This document shows, one piece after another, positions 1-7,878 of a stretch of DNA of 64,000 bases (position 1 is the first letter of the stretch; every line of letters begins with the position of its first letter). The notes beneath the pieces were generated by a model. That model was not told the origin of the DNA, did not search any database, and saw nothing but the letters and a program-made list of their open reading frames with translations. The DNA is from PALSA-693 sp963702305 (lineage in GTDB: Bacteria; Actinomycetota; Acidimicrobiia; Acidimicrobiales; Palsa-688): positions 124,001 to 188,000 of the forward strand of contig CAVPBX010000016.1 of assembly GCA_963702305.1 (NCBI GenBank). Reading direction: 5' to 3'. Both the position numbers and the translations under genes were made by a program.

Positions 1-1179
1 CACCTTTACCCCTTCGAGTGGCCAGCGCCCCGCCGGGCCGGCGCCGCCGGGGCGCGGTCGAGGTGACCACTCGGTGAGCACCTCGTCGGTATGGGCACCG
101 AGCACCGGCGCCGGGAAGGCGATCCGGCAGGGCGGGTCGGTGGTCATCGGGAGCCCGGCGACGGTGATGCGTCCCGCCTCGACGTCGTCGACGTCCACGA
201 TGTAACCGTTGGCCCGGGCTTGCTCGTCCTGGAAGATGGCCCCGAAGGGCTCGGCGGGTTGCACCGGGATGTCGTTGGCCCAGAAATCGGCCAGCCACTC
301 GGGGCTGGGCCGGGTGAGCATGGCCTTGATATTGGCCCCGCGGTTCGGGTAGCCGAAGGCCGAACCCTCCCCCGCGGCCTGGTTGGCCGCGGCCACCGCT
401 TCGGCCCCCATCTCCGCCAGGACTTTCTGCATCAGTGGCGCGCCGTCCGGGCTCTTCATGAGGTGAATCCAGATGCCGTCGGCGCATTCGAACAACGTGG
501 CCTGGGAGCCGCCGGTCTCCTTCGGCATTCCCATGGCGAGGGGTGGCGAGGGGTTCTCGACCCGTGACCAGTGCATGCCCATCGGGACCAGCGCCCCCTG
601 GACGAGGCTGGTATGGGCTGGCCCCGCCCGCCCGGTCCGCGTCCGCGTGAACAGCCGGGCCGCGATACCCGCCGCGGCCAGATACACCGCGCCCCAGGTG
701 CCGAGCGGGAAGCGGATGAGTACCGGCCCGTCCCGGCCCATGGCCCGCTGCTCGTCGCAAATGCCGAGGCGGGCCATGGCCAGAACCTCGTCGACCGGCC
801 GGTTGGCGTCGGGGTGGTTGGCCGGCCAGGCCAGCACGGACGAGGCGATGAGCTGCGGATGGCGGGCCGCCAGCGAGGCGTCGTCGACACCGAGGGATCC
901 CGCCTGGTCCGGCGTCAGGTCGTGGATCAGCACGTCGGCCCCGGCGAGCAGCTGCTGCAGGTGGCCCGCGCCGGCGTCGGTGTCGAGGTCGAGCAGCACG
1001 CTGCGCTTGCTGCGATTCCAGGTCCGCGCCCCGGCGGGGTTGTGGGTCGCACTGCGAACGGGGCGTTCGACCTTGACGGTGTCGGCCCCGGCCTCCGCCA
1101 GGAGCAGGGCGGCGACGGAGCCGGCGATCCCCTCGGCCATGTCGACGATCCGTATCCCTTCGAGGATCCCGGGTTCCAA
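1..1179 (-). CDS. Family III (CaiB/BaiF) CoA-transferase, probable tandem-domain protein, partial at left edge
   Basis: The protein would transfer CoA between carboxylic acids and acyl-CoAs. Its opening, LEGIRIVDMAEG, followed by LLLAEAGADTVKVERP and a stretch ending in DLTPDQAGSLGVDD, is the usual CaiB/BaiF N-terminal Rossmann half, and the expected C-terminal half (LGAHTDEVL) follows at about residues 365-373. Instead of stopping there, the frame stays open and reaches the window edge with PLEGVKV, which looks like the first residues of a second CaiB domain. The start is a TTG at 1179, chosen because GAAGGGAG lies just upstream and the conserved start LEG..IRIVD follows at once. The gene lies about 100 bases downstream of the livG-type gene on the same strand and could be in its operon. 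The second domain is inferred from only a few residues. Confidence 0.8.
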   Translation of the reverse strand, partial: MEPGILEGIRIVDMAEGIAGSVAALLLAEAGADTVKVERPVRSATHNPAGARTWNRSKRSVLLDLDTDAGAGHLQQLLAGADVLIHDLTPDQAGSLGVDDASLAARHPQLIASSVLAWPANHPDANRPVDEVLAMARLGICDEQRAMGRDGPVLIRFPLGTWGAVYLAAAGIAARLFTRTRTGRAGPAHTSLVQGALVPMGMHWSRVENPSPPLAMGMPKETGGSQATLFECADGIWIHLMKSPDGAPLMQKVLAEMGAEAVAAANQAAGEGSAFGYPNRGANIKAMLTRPSPEWLADFWANDIPVQPAEPFGAIFQDEQARANGYIVDVDDVEAGRITVAGLPMTTDPPCRIAFPAPVLGAHTDEVLTEWSPRPRPGGAGPAGRWPLEGVKV

Positions 1180-1280
1180 GGTGACTCCCTTCAGCAGATA
1201 GGTTTGACCCCGACCACATCTGGGCCGACGCTCGCCATCGACGAGGGTTGGTCAGGTACAGGTGTGACGGCCGGAAGGCG

Positions 1281-2129
1281 TCAGGTCACCGAGTTGGTGG
1301 GTGCCGGTTCGTCGACGACCGAGTCGAGCGCGGTGTTGCGAACCGGCGTGTCGCCGAGGTAGGCGGCCTTGACTGCGGCATTGTTCCGGACCGCGTCGGG
1401 GGAGCCCTGGGCGATCAGCTGACCGAAGTCGAGCACGAAGATGTTGGCGCACAGACTGAGGACCATGGCGACGTCGTGCTCGACGAGCAGCAGCGACGTA
1501 CCCTCGTCGGCCACCGTGCGGCTCAGGGCGGCCGCCAGGCGGGCCGCCTCGTTATGGTCGAGACCGGAGAGCGGTTCGTCCAGCAGCACCACCTTCGGTC
1601 CGGACGCCAGGGCCCGGCCGACTTCGACCAACCTGGTCGTGCCGAGTGGGAGGGTGTCGACGAGCGCATCGGCGACGTCATTCAACGACAGGAGGGCGAG
1701 CAGCATCCCGACCCGCTCGGTCTCCTTCTTGTCCGGCTTGCGCCAGCCCGCACCGTTGAACATGTCCTTCCAGAGCCGCGACCGGTGCTCGTGGACGCGG
1801 TAGGCCAGGCTCAGATGCTGGCGGACAGTGAGGCCCAGGAACATCTCCGGTTGTTGAAACGTGCGGGCCAGTCCGAGGCGGGCCCGGGCCTGAGGGCTCA
1901 TGTCCGTGACGTCGTCCCCGGAGAGGAAGACGCGGCCCTGCACGGGCTCGAGCAGGCCTGAGCACACGCCGAACAGCGTGCTCTTGCCCGCCCCGTTCGG
2001 ACCGACCAGACCGACCAGACAGGCGGGCGGCACGGTGATGTCGACGCCGGCCAGGGCGGTGAGCCCTCCGAAGCGGACCACGACTTCGCGAGCTTCGAGA
2101 ACCGGTGTCGTCGCGGTGGTCTCGGTCAT
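1281..2129 (-). CDS. livG: Branched-chain-amino-acid-type ABC transporter ATP-binding protein (LivG-like)
   Basis: This is the 282-residue ATPase that would power the membrane-spanning protein encoded just upstream. Walker A (GPNGAGKST, residues 43-51), the Q-loop TFQQPEMF, Walker B with catalytic Glu (VVLLDEPLSGLD) and the switch His (LLLVEHD) are all visible. The signature region reads LGTTRLVEVGRAL, the degenerate form usual in LivG/LivF proteins. The long insert after the Q-loop (HEHRSRLWKDMFNG) is typical of LivG rather than LivF. Its ATG overlaps the permease stop (ATGA), so the two are translationally coupled. No livF and no periplasmic binding protein are in the window. The setting among CoA-transferases and oxidoreductases suggests uptake of an organic acid rather than leucine, which is inference. 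Confidence 0.85.
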   Translation of the reverse strand: MTETTATTPVLEAREVVVRFGGLTALAGVDITVPPACLVGLVGPNGAGKSTLFGVCSGLLEPVQGRVFLSGDDVTDMSPQARARLGLARTFQQPEMFLGLTVRQHLSLAYRVHEHRSRLWKDMFNGAGWRKPDKKETERVGMLLALLSLNDVADALVDTLPLGTTRLVEVGRALASGPKVVLLDEPLSGLDHNEAARLAAALSRTVADEGTSLLLVEHDVAMVLSLCANIFVLDFGQLIAQGSPDAVRNNAAVKAAYLGDTPVRNTALDSVVDEPAPTNSVT

Positions 2130-4120
2130 CGGCCCACCCCCGCGCCGACGCCGGGTTGGCTCACTCCCACCGGGGCCGGAGGCGCGGGTTGGGGCTTCTT
2201 CGGGCGCCGAAGCCGGAAGACCAGGTCGCTGATCTGGCGGGCCTGCATGGCCAGGAGGCCGTCGGGATTCTTGGCCACGGCGATGGCGCCCAAGCCGAAC
2301 AGGATCGGCGGTACCTGCCCGAACCAGGTCGGCAGGTAGGCCAGGGCCAAGCCGGGCAGCAGGGTAAAGGACAACCCGGCGATCAAGGCGGCCACGTTGG
2401 ATCGGATCCCCTGCGTGACCAGGACGGCGAGCCACACCACGCCGGCCAAGGTGGCGTAGTTGGAGGGGAGCGCCACGCCTTGGGCCACGGCGAGAAGCGC
2501 ACCCCCGATGCCGGCCACGAAGGCGGCCAGACCGGCGATCACCACCTTCATCTGGAGGACGCTCACCCCGATGGTCTTCGACGCCGGTTCGCTCCACCGG
2601 ACCGCCGTGAGGGCCATGCCCGTTGTCGATCGGCGCAGGTTGACGATGAAGATGGCGACCAGGATGAAGACGACCAGGCCGAGGTAGGTATACGCCCGAT
2701 CGCCCTGAGCGAAGCTGGGTCGGTTGAGGTTGACGCCGATCCCGGAGTTGAGGAAGGTCGATCGGCTGAAGACCAGGTTCTCCATCAGGAGGCCGAAGGT
2801 CAAGGTGACCAGGGCCACGTAGAGGTCGCCGAGGCGGATGGTCAGGATCCCGATGATGACGCCCATCGGCATGGCGATGATGCCGCCGGCCAGCACCGCG
2901 AGGAGTATCGGCCAGTGGTGGTTGGTTGCCAGCTGGCCGGTCGCCAGCCCCCCCACCCCGGCGAAGGTCACCATGCACAGCCACACCATCCCGCCCTCAC
3001 CGACCACCAGACTGAAGGAGAGGAAGACGATGGCGTACGCCACGCCCAGCGCCAGCAACCCGATCCAGAACCCGTGGAGGATGAATGGGAGCAGGGCGAC
3101 GATGACCAGACCCACCACTGACGGCGCCCAGCCGAGAGATCGGGCCCCTTCCCGCGTGGGTTTCGCCGGGTCGCGCGTGACCTTGATCTCGCCTTGCACG
3201 GTGATGGCCCGATCGAGGGCGCCGCCGACCCCCTCGGATTCGCTGATCCGACCTCGGCGGATCATGTAGTACACCAGGAACAGGGCGGTGACGCCGAACG
3301 GGATGCTGGGGATCACCGCCGCGGTAAAGGAGCTGCTGGGGGGCAGGTAGTGCTGCAGAAGCGCGCCCGCCACCCCCATGAGGAGCCCGACGGCGACCGC
3401 CACGGGGAGGTTGCGCAGCTGCGCGGCGATGACGGCCGCGAAGGCCGACGCCATGAGGAGGGTGTAGTCGCCTGGGTCGAGGCCGATGATGGGGGCGGAC
3501 AGCACCCCGGCGAGGCCGGCGAGGAAGATGCTGACGGCCCACACGCCGACGGACACGGCCGTGGGGTTGGTCCCCGACAGCGAGGTCATGGCCGGCGAGT
3601 CGACCATGGCCCGGACCCGGAGACCGATGTCGGTGTAGCGCAGCACCAGGGCCCCGACCACCACCACCGCGATCACACAGCCATAAACGATGATCTGGTC
3701 CAGCGTCACCGGGACGCCGAGGAACTGGTAGACGTGCACCGGTTCCGGAGCCAAGCCCGGCGCCTTGAGGATGGTCTGGTTGCCGAACAACAGCGTGGCC
3801 AGCGGCGCGATGGTCACCGACAGACCCAGGGTGGTAACGACCTTTATCAGCGGTGAGGAGAGGCGTAGCAGCCGGAACAGGGCGAAGTACAGGACGATGC
3901 CGAGGGCCGGGCCGGCCAGCACCACCGAGACGATGGCCGAGGCGGGAATCCCCCAGTGATGCTGGGAGTGCAGGTAGTAGAAGAAGCGGGCGATGAAGTA
4001 GGCGAGCGCCCCGAACGAGAAGTTCAGGATGCCCGCCGACAGGTAGGTGACGACCAGTCCAGCCGAGGCGATCGCGTAGATCCCTCCCAGTACCAGCCCG
4101 GCTATCACGTACTGCAGCAC
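2126..4120 (-). CDS. Fused LivH-LivM branched-chain-type ABC transporter permease
   Basis: A single 664-residue membrane protein carries both permease halves that are usually two genes. Residues 1 to about 290 match LivH (opening MLQYVIAGLVLGGIYAIAS, with GLRVRAMVDSPAMTSLSG at about residue 170). A charged linker (about residues 290-330) leads into a LivM half, with VGEGGMVWLCMVTFAGVGG and IGVSVLQMKVVIAGLAAFVA. Many hydrophobic helices are evident throughout. The start is GTG at 4120, preceded by GGGGGAGGG. The C-terminus is cytoplasmic and proline-rich (KPQPAPPAPVG). It is coupled by an ATGA overlap to the ATPase gene. The ligand is unknown because no binding protein is nearby. Fused LivHM proteins are known in actinobacterial and proteobacterial catabolic loci. 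Confidence 0.85.
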   Translation of the reverse strand: MLQYVIAGLVLGGIYAIASAGLVVTYLSAGILNFSFGALAYFIARFFYYLHSQHHWGIPASAIVSVVLAGPALGIVLYFALFRLLRLSSPLIKVVTTLGLSVTIAPLATLLFGNQTILKAPGLAPEPVHVYQFLGVPVTLDQIIVYGCVIAVVVVGALVLRYTDIGLRVRAMVDSPAMTSLSGTNPTAVSVGVWAVSIFLAGLAGVLSAPIIGLDPGDYTLLMASAFAAVIAAQLRNLPVAVAVGLLMGVAGALLQHYLPPSSSFTAAVIPSIPFGVTALFLVYYMIRRGRISESEGVGGALDRAITVQGEIKVTRDPAKPTREGARSLGWAPSVVGLVIVALLPFILHGFWIGLLALGVAYAIVFLSFSLVVGEGGMVWLCMVTFAGVGGLATGQLATNHHWPILLAVLAGGIIAMPMGVIIGILTIRLGDLYVALVTLTFGLLMENLVFSRSTFLNSGIGVNLNRPSFAQGDRAYTYLGLVVFILVAIFIVNLRRSTTGMALTAVRWSEPASKTIGVSVLQMKVVIAGLAAFVAGIGGALLAVAQGVALPSNYATLAGVVWLAVLVTQGIRSNVAALIAGLSFTLLPGLALAYLPTWFGQVPPILFGLGAIAVAKNPDGLLAMQARQISDLVFRLRRPKKPQPAPPAPVGVSQPGVGAGVGR

Positions 4121-4329
4121 GCTGACCCTCCCCCGATCGACGTTTTACGACACTGTATAAGAAAAGCGAAGGTGCGCGGAAGCGCGGCAGCCGCATATCT
4201 CTACCCGAATGGGGATGCACCGAAAGGGGGAGCGCCGACCGCGCGAAGACCGCGGCCAATCGCGCCGTTTGTCGCCTTCCGGGCGCCCCCCGTGACCTCG
4301 ATGCGGTCGCTAGGCCGCGGCGCTGCTGG
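4121..4329. other. Intergenic region upstream of the livHM-type gene
   Basis: About 210 bases without a convincing gene. On the minus strand an A+T-rich patch (4142-4168) contains TATACA within CTTATACAGTGTCG, about 35 bases before the permease GTG and a possible -10 element. No clear -35 box, operator or terminator is visible in the rest of the gap. Confidence 0.35.
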
Positions 4330-5160
4330 CTACGACCGGCCCATCATCATCCGGATCATGCCGCTGCCCGGCTCCCACGAACCTGTGAGCGAGGACATGA
4401 CGTGGCCGGCGTCGACCAGCAGGTTGACGCCACTGACGCCACTGGCCGCATCGCTATTGAGGAACACCATGGTGTCGCCCATCTGATCGGGCGACAGGTG
4501 GCTCGTGCCCGTGGCATCGCGATAGTCCTGGGCGAAGGCCAGCCAGACGTCGGCGTTGGCCCGCGCCAGCGGCGTGTCGGTCGGACCGGGGCAGATGGCA
4601 TTGATACGGACACCCCGGGCGAGGAACGGATAGGCCTGGCGGGCGACGTAGCAGTTCATCACCTGTTTGCTGAAGCCGTAGTTGTCCGTGCCCTCGTGGG
4701 ACTCGATCCACTTGTCGGCCGACTCGTAGTCCGAGGTGTCGAGGAACTCGAGCAGGGTCGGCATGTTGGCCTCCCAGCCCAGGCCGGCCACCGATGAGAT
4801 CATGCAGACCGCCGCGCCCGGCGGGAGGGCGCCCGCGTCGAGCAACTGCTCGATGATGTGGCGGTGGGCGATGAAGTTGATCTTCATGATCCCCGGCGTC
4901 CCGTCGGCCACCCCGGCGGCGGAGAAGACGGCGTGGATGGGTGTGGGCATCTGACCGATGGCGCGGTCGATGGCCTCCCGGTCCCGCAAGTCCACCTGGA
5001 TGGCGGCCGCTACCGGGAAGTCGACGGGTGCGTAGTCCATCACCGTCACTTCCCCGCCGAGGGCGGTCACCGTCTGGGCGGCCGCGGCGCCCATGCCGGT
5101 CGCGCCGCCGACCACCAGTACCCGCTTACCGTCGTACCGGAACGCTGCTAACCCACTCAT
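4330..5160 (-). CDS. Short-chain dehydrogenase/reductase (SDR), 3-alpha-hydroxysteroid-dehydrogenase-like
   Basis: A 276-residue NAD(P)-dependent oxidoreductase. The glycine motif is VVGGATGMGAAAA (residues 16-28), the catalytic Ser lies in ISSVAG and the catalytic Tyr/Lys pair is YGFSK. AICPGPTDTPL follows, as in SDRs of the 3-alpha-hydroxysteroid dehydrogenase/carbonyl reductase group. A long insert (about residues 130-155) between the Ser and Tyr motifs is typical of that group. The ATG start is preceded by GGGGGAGGACAGC. The gene sits in a reverse-strand run with an amidohydrolase and a P450, and oxidation of a hydroxylated ring or side-chain substrate would fit. The substrate itself cannot be told from the sequence. 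Confidence 0.82.
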   Translation of the reverse strand: MSGLAAFRYDGKRVLVVGGATGMGAAAAQTVTALGGEVTVMDYAPVDFPVAAAIQVDLRDREAIDRAIGQMPTPIHAVFSAAGVADGTPGIMKINFIAHRHIIEQLLDAGALPPGAAVCMISSVAGLGWEANMPTLLEFLDTSDYESADKWIESHEGTDNYGFSKQVMNCYVARQAYPFLARGVRINAICPGPTDTPLARANADVWLAFAQDYRDATGTSHLSPDQMGDTMVFLNSDAASGVSGVNLLVDAGHVMSSLTGSWEPGSGMIRMMMGRS

Positions 5161-5175
5161 GCTGTCCTCCCCCTT

Positions 5176-5194
5176 GGGGCTACGCCCCGTTTTT
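5176..5194 (+). terminator. Terminator-like hairpin plus T-run on the strand opposite the genes
   Basis: GGGGC-tac-GCCCC (5176-5188) is followed by a T5 run at 5190-5194 on the plus strand. Both flanking genes are on the minus strand, so it would stop only antisense transcription. On the minus strand it lies in the leader of the short-chain dehydrogenase gene. The stem is only five pairs, so this is weak. Confidence 0.3.
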
Positions 5195-5285
5195 GTCTGG
5201 TTTCTCGCCCGTACTCAATGCCTCGGAACGTATCCGTGGCAGTAGGGCTCTGCAACTGCGGCGCCACGCTGCTGGCCGCGGGCGG

Positions 5286-6545
5286 CTAGGAGCTTGCCAT
5301 CGCCTCGTAGCGGGCCCGCCACTCGTGCTTGGATCGGATGGTGGTGTCCACCTCGGGCGACCTGGCCCGGAGGGCCGCAACTGTGGCCTCGGCGCGCGGC
5401 ACGTGCAGGAACGGATCCCACCCGAAGAATCGGCACGTGTTCTGCCAGGTGATCTTGTCGATCTCGGCGTCCGAGCAACCGGCCGCGGCCAACTCGGCGT
5501 GCACGAACTCCGGGGCGCCCGGGAAGATGGAGTCGGAGTGGGGATAGTCGCACTCCCACGCGATGATGTCGATGCCGATGTCGTTTCGCACTTTGAGGGC
5601 GGTCGGATCGGTCACGTAGCACGCCAGCGAGTGCTCGCGGAAGATGTCGCTGGGCAGCTTGGCCCCGAAGTCGTGTCCCAGCCAGCGCTGGTTGAGGTAA
5701 TGCCGGTCGCAGCGGTTGAGGTAGAAGGGGATCCAGCCAATGCCGGCCTCCGACCAGGCCACCTTGAGCTCCGGGTAGCGGTGGAACGCCGGTCCCCACA
5801 GCAGGTCCTGGGCGGCCAGGGCCGAAACCTGCGTGGCCAGGATGATCAGGTTGTCGATGGGGGCGTCCGGTGAGGAATTGATCGCGGCGAAACCCTGCCC
5901 GATGTGCAGGCACATCACCACCTGCTCGTCCGAGGCGGCCTGGAAGAACGGACCCCAGTAGTCGAGGTTGTGGTAGCTCGGCAAGCCCTGGAGGTGGGGG
6001 AGCTCGGGCATGGTGATGGCGTGGCAGCCCTTTTTGGCGACCCGTCGGACCTCGTCGGCCAGGGCCTCGGGATCCCAGACCGGGGGTATCGCCAACGGGA
6101 TGAAACGCCCGGGGTGCGAGGCCGCCCACTCGTCGATGTGCCAGTCGTTGTACGCCTGGGTCATGACCAGGGCCAGCGTCTTGTCTTCGGATCGTTGGAA
6201 GAAGCCTCCGCTGAAGCCCACGAAGGACGGGAAGCACATCGAGGCCAGGATGCCGTTGTGGTCCATGTCGTGGACCCGCTCGTCGACGTCGTAGGCGCCC
6301 GGTCGCATCTCGGCGTAGGTGGTGGGGTCCATGCCCCAGTCCTCCTTGGGCCAACCCACGACCGCGTTGAGGCTCCCGGACCCACTCTCGGTCCCCTGGA
6401 AGACCCAGCGCTCGATCCCCTGGTCGTTGACGACGCTGCGAGGAGCCTCATCCTTCCAGCGGTCGGGCACATGGTTGAGGAACATGTCCCTCGGTTCGAT
6501 CACGTGGTCGTCGATGCTGACCAGGATCATGTCTTCGGCGTGCAT
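5286..6545 (-). CDS. Amidohydrolase-2 family metal-dependent hydrolase/decarboxylase
   Basis: A 419-residue TIM-barrel protein of the ACMSD-like amidohydrolase-2 family. The N-terminal metal motif reads SIDDHVIEP (residues 10-18), a metal/catalytic His lies in CLHIGQGFA, and ECDYPHSDS near residue 320 holds the conserved catalytic Asp. Family members hydrolyse C-N bonds or decarboxylate aromatic and alicyclic acids. Those with the DDHV.EP opening are common in actinobacterial steroid and aromatic catabolic clusters but are mostly uncharacterised. The start is ATG at 6545 with AAGGGGG upstream. It follows the P450 gene by 24 bases and is probably co-transcribed with it. Confidence 0.82.
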   Translation of the reverse strand: MHAEDMILVSIDDHVIEPRDMFLNHVPDRWKDEAPRSVVNDQGIERWVFQGTESGSGSLNAVVGWPKEDWGMDPTTYAEMRPGAYDVDERVHDMDHNGILASMCFPSFVGFSGGFFQRSEDKTLALVMTQAYNDWHIDEWAASHPGRFIPLAIPPVWDPEALADEVRRVAKKGCHAITMPELPHLQGLPSYHNLDYWGPFFQAASDEQVVMCLHIGQGFAAINSSPDAPIDNLIILATQVSALAAQDLLWGPAFHRYPELKVAWSEAGIGWIPFYLNRCDRHYLNQRWLGHDFGAKLPSDIFREHSLACYVTDPTALKVRNDIGIDIIAWECDYPHSDSIFPGAPEFVHAELAAAGCSDAEIDKITWQNTCRFFGWDPFLHVPRAEATVAALRARSPEVDTTIRSKHEWRARYEAMASS

Positions 6546-6569
6546 TCTTCGGTCCCCCTTTTTTCTTTT

Positions 6570-7769
6570 TCAGCCGGTGTGGACCGGCAGTTGCTCCCAG
6601 CCCCGCACGGTCGTCGTGTGAGCCTGTACGGCGTTGTCCCAGTCGACCTCCCACTCGGGGAAGCGCTGCAGGACCTCGTCGAGCGCCACCCGGCCCTCGA
6701 GCCGGGCCAGGGCCGCGCCGAGGCAGAAGTGGATCCCGTACCCGAAGGTGAGGTGGTGGTCGATCTGCCGGTGGATGTCGAAGCTGTCCCCGTTGGGGAA
6801 ATGGCGATCGTCGCGGTTCGCCGAGGCGGTGATCAGGCACAGGATGGCGCCTTCGGGGACCACCTGCCCGTGATGCTCGGCGTCTGCAGTGACGTAGCGG
6901 GCCTGGATGGGCGACGGGGACTCGAAGCGCAGGAGCTCCTCGATGGCGCCGGGGATCAGCGATCGATCCTCCACCAATTCCCGCCGCTGGTCCGGGTGCT
7001 CCGCGAGCACCTTGCCCGTCCACCCGATCAGGCGGGTGGTGGTCTCGTTGCCGGCCGCGGCCACCAAGCCGACGTAGGTGAGCACCTCCTGGCGGGTGAG
7101 CCGGCGGACGGTGCCCGTCTCGTCCTCGTATTCGGCGGTGAGCAAGGCGGTCATGAGGTCGTCGGAGGGGTGCTGGGCTCGCCAGTCGATGTACTCCTCG
7201 AAGTCCCCTCCGAAGTTGATCCCGTAGTCCTCGCTGCGGTCGGGCATGGTCCCGTCCACCATCTTGAAGCCCTCGTCGATGCGGTCGCGGATCGCTTCCT
7301 GGTCCTGTTCGGGAATCCCGAGGAGCATCCCGATCGTCCGCATCGGCATCTGGGCGCCGAGGTCCCGGACGAAATCGAATCCCCCGCTACCGACGAGAGG
7401 ATCGAGGCTCCGGGCGCAGAACTCGCGGACCTTCGGCTCGATGGCGTTCATCCGCTTGGGGGTGAAGATCCGGCTCATCAGGCCGCGGTGGCGGTCGTGG
7501 GCGGGGGGGTCCTCGAACAGGATGTTCCCGGGCGGCATCTCGATGCCGCTGCGGATCAGCTCGAGGACCGACCCTTTGCCGGAGATGTAATTTTTCCAGT
7601 CCACCGACGCCCGCTCCACGTCGTCGAAACGGCTGAGCGCGTAGAAGTCGTACTTCTCGTTGTAATACAGCGGCGCCTCGTCGCGCAGCCGCTTCCAGAC
7701 CGGGTATGGGTTGGTGTCGATGTCCCAGTCGTAGGGGTCGTAGTACACCTGATTTGGCGTCACGGTCAC
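6570..7769 (-). CDS. Cytochrome P450 monooxygenase
   Basis: A soluble 399-residue bacterial class I P450. The I-helix oxygen-binding motif is AAGNETTTR, the K-helix ExxR is EELLR, and the heme loop FGYGIHFCLGAALARLEG contains the ligand Cys. It would hydroxylate a small hydrophobic substrate using a ferredoxin and a reductase that are not in this window. The GTG start at 7769 is supported by GGAGGAACAG directly upstream. It is transcribed divergently from a GntR/FadR regulator, which probably controls it. The amidohydrolase and the short-chain dehydrogenase downstream make a plausible hydroxylate-oxidise-cleave series. The CYP family cannot be assigned by eye. Confidence 0.92.
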   Translation of the reverse strand: MTVTPNQVYYDPYDWDIDTNPYPVWKRLRDEAPLYYNEKYDFYALSRFDDVERASVDWKNYISGKGSVLELIRSGIEMPPGNILFEDPPAHDRHRGLMSRIFTPKRMNAIEPKVREFCARSLDPLVGSGGFDFVRDLGAQMPMRTIGMLLGIPEQDQEAIRDRIDEGFKMVDGTMPDRSEDYGINFGGDFEEYIDWRAQHPSDDLMTALLTAEYEDETGTVRRLTRQEVLTYVGLVAAAGNETTTRLIGWTGKVLAEHPDQRRELVEDRSLIPGAIEELLRFESPSPIQARYVTADAEHHGQVVPEGAILCLITASANRDDRHFPNGDSFDIHRQIDHHLTFGYGIHFCLGAALARLEGRVALDEVLQRFPEWEVDWDNAVQAHTTTVRGWEQLPVHTG

Positions 7770-7798
7770 CTGTTCCTCCCCGGTGCGTCGCTCCGTCT

Positions 7799-7816
7799 AA
7801 AATAGCTGTCGATTTT
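7799..7816. promoter_or_regulatory. A+T-rich imperfect palindrome in front of the P450 gene
   Basis: AAAAT-agctgtcg-ATTTT is by far the most A+T-rich patch in the divergent gap. On the minus strand it places TATTTT at 7805-7800, about 30 bases before the P450 GTG, so it is a candidate -10 region or regulator site. Confidence 0.4.
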
Positions 7817-7837
7817 CAAACGCGCAACCAGGGGGAC

Positions 7838-7853
7838 CAACCCCACGGGGTTG
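7838..7853. promoter_or_regulatory. Perfect palindrome, candidate GntR/FadR operator
   Basis: CAACCCC-ac-GGGGTTG is a perfect seven-base inverted repeat with a two-base spacer, 12 bases upstream of the regulator's -10 box (7866-7871). A factor bound there would cover the -35 region, which fits autorepression. FadR-type regulators generally bind short palindromes, but the exact operator of this one is not known. Confidence 0.5.
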
Positions 7854-7865
7854 CAGGGCGTCCGG

Positions 7866-7871
7866 TACCCT
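7866..7871 (+). promoter_or_regulatory. -10 box for a leaderless GntR-family gene
   Basis: TACCCT is followed by seven bases and then the GTG at 7879, so the transcript would begin at or near the start codon. This decides the GTG over the ATG at 7909. Confidence 0.5.
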
Positions 7872-7878
7872 CGCATCC

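Noticed and set aside
5904..7805. A long plus-strand open frame opposite the amidohydrolase and P450 genes.
   Set aside because: It is a complement-strand shadow caused by high G+C codon bias; the minus-strand frames have complete catalytic motifs.
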